This document shows positions 56,801 through 64,000 of a DNA stretch of 64,000 nt, piece after piece (position 1 is the stretch's first letter; every line of letters begins with the position of its first letter). The DNA lies in assembly GCA_010015655.1 (NCBI GenBank), contig ML976760.1:123873-187872 (forward strand), given 5' to 3'. Source of the DNA: Bimuria novae-zelandiae CBS 107.79. Lineage: Eukaryota; Ascomycota; Dothideomycetes; Pleosporales; Didymosphaeriaceae. The notes under the pieces are model-generated. The model made no database searches. It was not told where the DNA came from and saw nothing but the letters and a program-made list of their open reading frames with translations. The translations under genes were made by a program, and so were the position numbers.

Positions 56801-58986
56801 ATAAAACCCTATTTAAGGTTCTTCTAGATATAGTCGCGCAGAACTACCGACTCTAACTTTAATAGACTATAGAGTAGTCTAAAAGGCACTTTCTTGCCTT
56901 CCTCGATATTAATCTTTATCTCGTAGGGGCTATGGTTGGCAAGGATACTCGCGGCTTTTTTAGAAAAGGCTTCCTCCTACTATCCCCAGTATTCTTTAGG
57001 TAGCGTCCCGGGTAGGCCTCCTAATGTGTCCTTTAGGGTGGCATACATAATAAAATAGTTATTTACTATGTCTTTAGCCGTGCCGGCGAACTCTTCTGCC
57101 GATTTAGTAGAGATCTTAGTCTATTTGCGCTTCCCATGGGCGAAGCGGATGGTCTTATTATAGAAGTTTATAATAGGGCTCTATTCTGCTAGCCAGGGCA
57201 TTCCTAGGACCATGTCGAATCTACTAATGTTACTAACTATAAACAGGCAACTACCGCTCTTAGTTTTACCGCGACTATCTATAATAGTGTAGGGGAGCTT
57301 TGCCTGGCCCAGAACGCCTAAGTCTTATCTATTTAGCGCCACGTAGCGTTTGCCTTTTATTATTATCACCGCAACCCCTAACCGCTTTATTAGATTACTA
57401 CTAACGAAATTCGCTTTGGCTCCGCAGTCTACTAGGGCTTTAATCTATTATTAGTTGCCCTCGTGCTGTACTTTACTGTCCAGCGCGATTAGTAAGCTAC
57501 TACTCCTATCTTTAGGGGTTCTTACGGCTGCGACTAGTTATTATTAACCCTTATTATAGTTAACCTTGCCTATAGACTATTAGGCCTTCTAGTCTACAGC
57601 TTGTCTTTCCCCGCCTTAGCCTTGTACTTTAAACAGGACGCCTTATAATGGCCTAGTTTATAGTAGTAGAAGTATTAGTCCTTATCCCTATCCTCTACTG
57701 CCTAAGCCTTCTTCTTGCCGTCCTTGTCGCGACGGTCGCTATCGTGGCATCTCTAGTATAGTCTTATATTATTTAACCTAGATCGCTTTCGATCGCGCCT
57801 TTTGTTAGCTAGCTTATTAAGGAAGTTATTATTAATATCGTGTGTGCGTTGTTTCCCTAACTTATAAGGTTTTAACGCTTACTAATATATATTTACCTTC
57901 GCTTTTAAGCAAGAGAGGCTCTTCTATTTACGTAGCTACTATTTAAGGCGTTCTTAGATTTTCTCGTCTAGTGCCATGTAGAAGTCATTAATATAGTCTT
58001 TATTATTATTATCTAAGGCCTTCTCTAGGTCGCATTCCTCCTATTAGTCCTTAAGGTAGTTAAGGAGTTCTGTAGGGGTCTTCTTGCCTTATTTAGCTAC
58101 CTTAATCCTTTGGCAAGCGGCACTCTTTCGCTCCTAGGCTAATTCTAGGGAGTTTACTATAGTCTACTATAGAAGGTCCTAGGTGACTTTCCTGTGTCGC
58201 TTCCGCTCTAGGATCTTGGCGACTATTTAGTTCTAGTAGTTATGTTGTATATCTCCTAAGTATCTTACTACGAACCTAACCTGCGCTTTATTAGTTTTAA
58301 GGGCGGGTAAGAAGTTAATATAGTCCTTATAGGCCCTCTTCTATAAGTTTAGTTCCTTACAACCCCTGCCCTTAAATTAAGGGGGTTCTAGCAGCTTTAG
58401 TAGCTGTGCGTCTAGGGTAGTAGCTACTATTTAGATCTAACGTTCTTTATCGCGGCTAGTGTAGGCCTAGTCTTGTCTATCCTTCTTCCGCGGGCGTTAG
58501 ATGCTTCTAGAGGCCCTAAATTAGTCTTAACTAGCATTATCTAAGCTTAAGGACGCGTCCTTTATTAAGCTATTACTTAATAGGTTGTCGCTTGTGTCTT
58601 TAGTCTTATCCAGGTTGCCGTGACCCTTCTCGGGCTCTAAGGAGTTGTTAGAGATGCTAGTAGTTATTGTCTCGTTCCTAACTAGGGTCTTGCCTTTAGA
58701 TCAGTGACGCTCTACTATTAGGGAGGCCTCTAGTTCCTAGATGCGTTATTAGAGCTATAGCACGCCTAGGCGTTCTTAGAGGGTAACTTCCTTTAATTAT
58801 TAGTTATTATTACTGCCTATAACGATAGGGGGGTCTTCCTCTAGGTCTATAGGTGTTGTTAGGTCTTTTATAGGCGTTGCAACTATTAGAGGCTCTTATT
58901 TAGAGGGTCCTATAGGTAGTAACCTGCTTTAAGGGTCTTCTACTATCTTTAAGGTCTGGCGGGTAACTCTTCGTGTCAATTCCATC
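53870..58986 (-). pseudogene. gag-pol of gypsy F, degraded
   Basis: Gag starts MELTRRVTRQTLKIVEDP at 58986. The zinc knuckle at 57640-57680 reads YFYYYKLGHYKASC, with both leading Cys changed to Tyr. Protease is LVDCGAKANF (57395-57430). RT at about 56800-56300 has [29 protein letters not shown] and the catalytic site as YLND (56407-56440). RNase H and integrase follow. The chromodomain is at about 54010-53880 (EWLYKVKQKGYNSNKNQWLS, Trp codon changed to TAG). Stops are TAA/TAG. Damage is lighter than in A and C. Confidence 0.8.
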
Positions 58987-59025
58987 GTACAGGTAAATTA
59001 GATATAAGGGGGTAAGGGATCGTAT

Positions 59026-59198
59026 TGTAAAAAGCGCCCTAACTACGGGCGACTCAGTCTATCCACAGTACTAAGGCGATTCCTTAGAGAGGGAAGAGAA
59101 GGGCTGCGGCGAGGGAAGTAGATAGGCGAAAGGCCCGGATAGCGCCGGTCTAGAGCGGACTAGGGCCGTCGAGGGCCCTCGACCTACGACTCGTGACA
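59026..59198 (-). repeat. LTR of gypsy F (5' with respect to gag-pol)
   Basis: 173 bp, followed by the GCTCC duplication (59199-59203). Confidence 0.9.
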
Positions 59199-59203
59199 GC
59201 TCC

Positions 59204-61217
59204 ACTCTATATAGTTAATTTCGTTATAATTATACGATAGTACCGTAGGTAGCTAGCTAGTAGATTAGGTAATATTAGCTATATAGAGTTACTATAGAGG
59301 CTTACTTCTATATTATATATAGTAATAGAAATAGTAGTAGTGTTGTTAGGATTAATTTATTTAATAGCTCGTATAAGGTCTATATAGGGTCTATAGCTAT
59401 GGGTCTCTAGTAGCTTAAGTTATTTAGCACTATTATAGGTAGTATAGAAGGTAGTATACTATTCTTTAAAAAAATTTCTATAAGCGTATAGTACTTTAGT
59501 AGCGTTATAAGCTTTCTAGACTTACTATTCTTAATTAGCTATTATAGGACTATAGAGCTTTTATAGTATTTTAAGCTAATTATAAAGTAACTTTAAATTT
59601 TTAGTTTAATACACTAGGTTCTGCGTAATTATATAAGCTATATGCACTTTAATTTAGCTAATTTTAGCATTATTTCGCCTGTATTTTTTAAGCTCTTTAT
59701 AGTAAAGGATTATATCCTAATTATACTGCGCTCGAGTTTTATGCGTAGGCTCTATCGCTGGTAATTTATCTTTGTTAGTAATATAAACTTAAGTAGGCTG
59801 CGAAGGCTTGCTTAGAGTCAACGGATGTAATAAATCTAGATTAATATATCCCCACACATCTCCAGTCTCTGCGAGCATTTTGACAGTAGGGATCCATAGT
59901 TTCTAGTTGTGTAAACCGTTAAGGATGATGGAAGAGCTGGCCTTTAACATAGCGAGATCGCTCCATAGAGTAGGCTCGATTAACGGATAGGTAGGTAGAC
60001 AATGTATGTATATAAGTGCGGATTAGGCCGGACTCATAACTATAAGCAGGTGGGTCATATGTATAAAGGTAGTATATTATGTATATAAATTAGTCGATCC
60101 TCGTGTATGTTACATGGAGTGATTAGAGGCTTATGTATAGTAGGCGAGCTGACTCATAAGACTAGTATTATTATGTGACATAGCTATAGGCTGCTTACAT
60201 AATTTAATACTTTAATACTACTTTTAGAGACGTATATTGCAATAGTAAGGCTTAAGCCGCGTTAGTAAAGTTAGAGTATAATCTAGGACCTAATATAAAT
60301 ATTACTACCTTTATTAGTATGTTTAATTGGCTTATAAAATAGGCTAGCTAGGCACGTAAAGAGTTCAAGGCTACTCTATAAAAGTACCTGCAGCTTAAGA
60401 TAGATATAAGTCTAATAAGTCTAACGTATAACCCTAACGTCAGCTATAAAGTCTTTTACTATAAGGTAATAAATACTACCTATACTATATACCACGGCTA
60501 TGATAAATAAGTTAATCAAAATATAATATAGATCTTTTACTAAATAAGACTTAGGGTAGTTACTTACTTTTACTAATAATATATTAGTAAAAGAAACATA
60601 TTTGGCTTATTATAAATATGAGGTTAGGTTACTATATAAAACTAAGATTAAAAATAATTTTAAAAGTCCTCTATACTAATTACTTTAGTATATAATAATT
60701 ATAAATATAGCTGTATTTTAAGTAGCATATATATTAGTAGCTTTTAAGAATATGTAATGCTTTCTAACTTAAATTTAAACTTTACTAGTATAACTATATA
60801 AGCTTTCATATAAATAAGTAATCGTTAGACTTTATAACCCTAACATATCTAGTACAATTTATCTTAGTACTTAATAATATTACTTTTATTAACTCTTTTA
60901 TATAGTGTTGATATACATCGTTTAATAAGAGTTATAGTATTTTTAAAAATATAGAGAGCTTTTCGTGTAAAATCATATAGGTTTTTTAAGAGTTTAAGGT
61001 ATAACTTAGCAATATTTATAAAAATAAAAAATATAATTATAATAATACGATATAATAATTAGAGTATAACTAAGCAAATAAATAAATACATAAATTAAAT
61101 AAAATGCGCATTTAGAGAGTATTATTTTATAAGCTATAATACTTAGTAAAATTATATTAACTCTATTTTTATAATAGATTAAGAAAGAGAAGTAGTTATT
61201 ATATCTTTTAAAGTAAG
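59204..61217. other. RIP-degraded DNA with a less mutated island
   Basis: Right-hand continuation of the repeat interrupted by F. Mostly TA-rich, with no recognisable ORF. The stretch about 59810-60180 keeps CpA and TpG and contains two GACTCATAA repeats (60029, 60150) and TATA-rich patches. It may be a short unique or younger insertion. No ends were found. Confidence 0.4.
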
Positions 61218-61222
61218 TATAG

Positions 61223-61491
61223 TGTGACGGCCTGGTATGCCGGCAGGACACATGACCTCGCGTGAGAGGCGCGACTGCCTCACGCCTGGGTGCAGCTGCC
61301 TCACGCCTGGGCGTAGCTGCCCACGCACCCAGTGTAGCTATCTCGGATAGATAGATGTTCCGTGCCAAGCGGCAGCGCATAAAAGCGCCGCAGGCCTGTG
61401 TACCTACAGTCTCCTCATCTTAGTGTAGCTAAAATAGAGCCAACCTACCTCATCTACTCTCTTAATGCAGGAGCCCGTGCCCGTCCTCACA
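61223..61491 (+). repeat. 5' LTR of gypsy G
   Basis: 269 bp running TGTGACGGCC...CCTCACA. It contains a repeated CTGCCTCACGCCTGGG unit and the promoter-like GCATAAAAGCGCCGC (61377-61391). Confidence 0.9.
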
Positions 61492-61499
61492 CCTATCGC

Positions 61500-63700
61500 G
61501 TTACACGCATGGAAACAAACGCAAGCAATAGTATTATTACTAGCGTACTCTCTTAGCTACAGGACAACGGACTCTAGCGACCTGTAGCCTTCTATTCTAA
61601 GACAATAAGCGACCCGCAGATAAACTATAATATACACGATAAAGAGATGCTAGCCATAATTTATAGCCTTAAAGAATAGAGATCTTAGCTTATTAGTCTA
61701 TAGATAACTAAGCCCTTTAGCGCTATTACTAACTATTAAGCGCTAAAGTACTTCTCTACTAAGCGCAAGCTTACTCCTTAATAGATACGCTAGGCTATAA
61801 TAGTAGCTAATTTTAACCTAAAGCTTACCTACTAACTAGGCACTACTAACGTGGTGGCTAACGCGCTATTACGCAAGCAGGAGGAACTATAGACTTAAAA
61901 GAAAAAGGATAAGATAGCTTGCACAAGGGTCTTCTTATAGGCTAAGTAGCTAGACGTTAATATAGTATAAGAAGCCACAACCTAACTCGCTAACCTAGCT
62001 ACTTAAGGATTACAAGGCTAGGAGCTTAAGATCGCTGTAATAGACACCTTTCTAGCCTCTCCCTCTATAGAGGATCCTTATGCCCTTATCAATTAGGTAA
62101 TTAAAGTAAACCAGAATTATAATAGCCTATAAAAGCTACGGGAAAAAGCTCTATCTAATAACTAAGGACCGTAGAAGCTAAATAATTAAGATCTACTCTT
62201 GTATAAAGATTAGCTAATTATCCTAGCAGTTAACTTCCTACGCATCTACTTAATCCAAGCCGCCTATACTACGTAGCTTACTACTCACCCAGGAAAAAGG
62301 AAGATAGCGAAGCTACTTAGAGATTAGTACTACTAGCTAAATCTAGCGAAGGATGTAGACACCTATGTCGCCGCCTATAAGGCTTATTAATAGAGTTATA
62401 CGCCCCGCAACTACACCCTAGGACTACTTAAGCTATTACTAATACTAGAGTAAGCATAGTAGGGCGTTTTAATAGACTTTAAGTTATTCCCACCTAATAA
62501 AAAAGGGTATAATAACGCCTTTATTATAGTTAACTACCTAAGCAAGCGCTGCTTCTCACTACCCTGCTATAAGATAACTACGGCAAAACAGGCTATAAAT
62601 ATGTACTATTACTACATCTGGCGCGTGTATGGCCCACCCAAGTCTATTATCTCTAATCGAGGCCCGCAGTTCATCTCAGCATTTATAAACAAGCTATGCT
62701 AACTTATAGGCGTTAAGTAAAAGCTCTTAATAGCTTATTATCCTTAGACTAATAGCAATATAGAAATTATAAACTAGTACCTTAATCAGCGCCTTCGCCT
62801 ATTTATTAACTACTACTAGGATAACTAGTCTGACCTACTGCCCTGCATAGACTAGGCTCAGGCTATACTGCCTTATGAGACTATAGGCCTCTTGCCATAC
62901 GAGATCGAGTTCGGACATTAGCCTACACACTACTAGGACTAGGAAGAGCGGATAAAGACCTCGCCTATAGCCCGTGAGTAAATGTCCCGAGAGGAAGCGT
63001 AGAACTACGTAAAGGTTTAATACAACGCTATAAAGCGGGCTATAGAGATAGCTCGAAGAGGGATTATTTATACCTAAGAGTAATAAGCACGTTAAGTAAA
63101 TAAAAAGCAACGTAAGCTAGATTTTAAAGTAGGTAATTAAGTCTATATCACGCTAAGAGGCTTTACAACTAACTAGCCTAGTTAGAAGCTTAACTAGTAG
63201 ATGTACGGGCCCTACCTAATTATTACTATAAAAGGATACTCCTACTAAGTTAAGCTTTCGCCGTACATGCACATGCATAATATCTTCTATATAGACTACC
63301 TACGGAAAGCCGCTACAGACACACTACTAGGTTAGATAGAGCCAGAAGAGGAGCTAATAGAGGTTAATAGCAACCTAAAATAGTAAGTAGAGGAGATCCT
63401 TAATAGCCGTATCTACTAAGGATATCTATAATACAAAGTCTCCTAGACTACCTATAATCCTAACCCTACCTAGTATAACGCCCGAGGCTTTGTTAGGGCA
63501 CTATATAAGGTAAAGGAGTATTATAACGTATACTTAGATAAAGCAAGGCCACTACTATAACTAGATATTTAGCTACGAGCGTATAAGGCTAGCACCCATC
63601 TAGAGATAACAAAGGAAGATAACAAAGCTACGGTTATACTAGTATAAGGCAAGACACGAAGGAGGTAATATAACGGACTTAAAGGACTACGCCTACCTTA
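61500..63700 (+). pseudogene. RNase H-integrase-chromodomain remnant of gypsy G
   Basis: Plus strand. RNase H piece: PVAFYSKTISDPQINYNIHDKEMLAIIY at about 61580-61665. Integrase zinc region: THPGKRKIAKLLRD near 62285. Integrase core: GVLIDFKLFPPNKKGYNNAFI near 62465, then ISNRGPQFISAFINKL near 62650 with the second Asp changed to Asn. Chromodomain-like end: QVEEILNSRIYQGYLQYKV near 63390-63440, ending with an EYYNVYLDKARP motif. TAG/TAA interruptions are frequent. No replication is possible from this copy alone. Confidence 0.75.
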
Positions 63701-63711
63701 GAGGGGGGTAA

Positions 63712-63980
63712 TATAATAGCCTAGCATGCTGGCAGGACACATGACCTCGCGTAAGAGGCGCGACTACCTCACGCCTAGATGTAGCTACCTTACGCCTGGG
63801 CGCAGCTACCCACGCACCCAGTATAGCTATCTCGGATAGATAGATATTCCGTGCCGAGCGACAGCGCATAAAAGCGCCGCAGGCCTGTGTACCTATAGTC
63901 TCCTCATCTTAGTGTAGCTAAAATAGAGCTAACCTACCTTATCTACTCTCTTAATGCAGGAGCCTGTGCCCGTCCTTACA
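63712..63980 (+). repeat. 3' LTR of gypsy G
   Basis: 269 bp, followed by TATAG at 63981-63985. More RIP-altered than the 5' copy. Confidence 0.9.
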
Positions 63981-64000
63981 TATAGTAGAGTTTATAGCTA

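Larger units (their letters stand above)
52009..59203 (-). mobile_element. Ty3/gypsy chromovirus F, full length, with target duplication
   Basis: The element is 52014-59198 (7185 bp), with two 173-bp LTRs (52014-52186, 59026-59198) running TGTAAAAAGC...ACA and GCTCC on both sides. Gag-pol is on the minus strand. The LTRs are nearly identical and scarcely RIP-mutated, while the interior is moderately mutated. The chromodomain at the end of integrase makes it a chromovirus. 1.7 kb lie between pol and the 3' LTR and carry plus-strand open stretches. Inserted in the unclassified AT-rich repeat. Confidence 0.92.
61218..63985 (+). mobile_element. Gypsy G, deletion derivative (2758 bp) with target duplication
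   Basis: The element is 61223-63980, with two 269-bp LTRs (61223-61491, 63712-63980) and TATAG on both sides. The polypurine tract GAGGGGGGTAA precedes the 3' LTR. The 5' LTR is nearly RIP-free. The 3' LTR carries many G/A and C/T changes, including its terminal TGTGA now TATAA. The interior begins directly in RNase H; gag, protease and RT are gone. Confidence 0.92.

Noticed and set aside
61006..61380. 124-codon minus-strand ORF
   Set aside because: Spans the boundary between AT-rich DNA and the LTR of element G, so it is a chance frame.
62835..63110. 91-codon minus-strand ORF
   Set aside because: Antisense to the integrase remnant of element G, Leu/Tyr-rich as expected from the complement of RIP-mutated coding DNA. 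No Cys motif.

Overview
The window looks like a filamentous ascomycete (Pezizomycotina) chromosome segment. The host genes have short introns (47-65 nt) with GTAWGT/GTGAGA-type donors and CTAAC/CTGAC-like branch points. Long blocks carry the signature of repeat-induced point mutation (RIP): CpA and TpG are replaced by TpA, CpG is kept, and reading frames of recognisable transposon proteins are riddled with TAA/TAG. The sequence does not identify a species.

Layout. (1) 1-4800: gene-bearing DNA. It has a broken multi-span membrane-protein gene, an 834-bp hAT-like element with a perfect 8-bp target duplication just upstream of it, a two-exon small gene, a 241-aa orphan ORF and a three-exon orphan gene. 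(2) 4831-39922: one composite block bounded by 76-bp inverted repeats. I read it as a Tc1/mariner-like transposon of about 2.5 kb inflated to 35 kb by nested insertions. These are three complete Ty3/gypsy elements (called A 6383-13280, D 15253-22009, B 27931-34994), fragments of a fourth (C), a 5' LTR plus gag fragment, three solo LTRs, and a Fot1/pogo-like element sitting inside the mariner transposase gene. (3) 39874-46793: an MFS transporter cut short by the mariner end, two SAM-methyltransferase genes and the 3' end of a third, a possible secondary-metabolism remnant. (4) 46794-64000: RIP-degraded DNA holding a complete gypsy chromovirus (F, 52014-59198) and a short deletion derivative (G, 61223-63980).

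Most interesting observation. Elements D and B each carry, between the end of pol and the 3' LTR and on the strand opposite to gag-pol, a separate ORF of about 190 codons. Both ORFs encode the same cysteine framework, C-x2-C-x6-C-x8-C-x2-C-x6-C (Cys sometimes turned into Tyr by RIP), followed by an IPK...EKRKK segment and a charged helix. Element A has a related ORF at the same place. A and B share gag-pol and R-U5 but differ in this antisense ORF and in U3, so the 3' end looks like an exchangeable cassette. F and C also show long antisense open stretches at the same place, without the motif.

Functionally, almost everything in the transposon blocks is dead: nonsense codons, damaged RT or protease motifs, nested disruption. 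The likely live genes are the methyltransferases at 42283-43214 and 45350-46053, and possibly the small genes near the left end.
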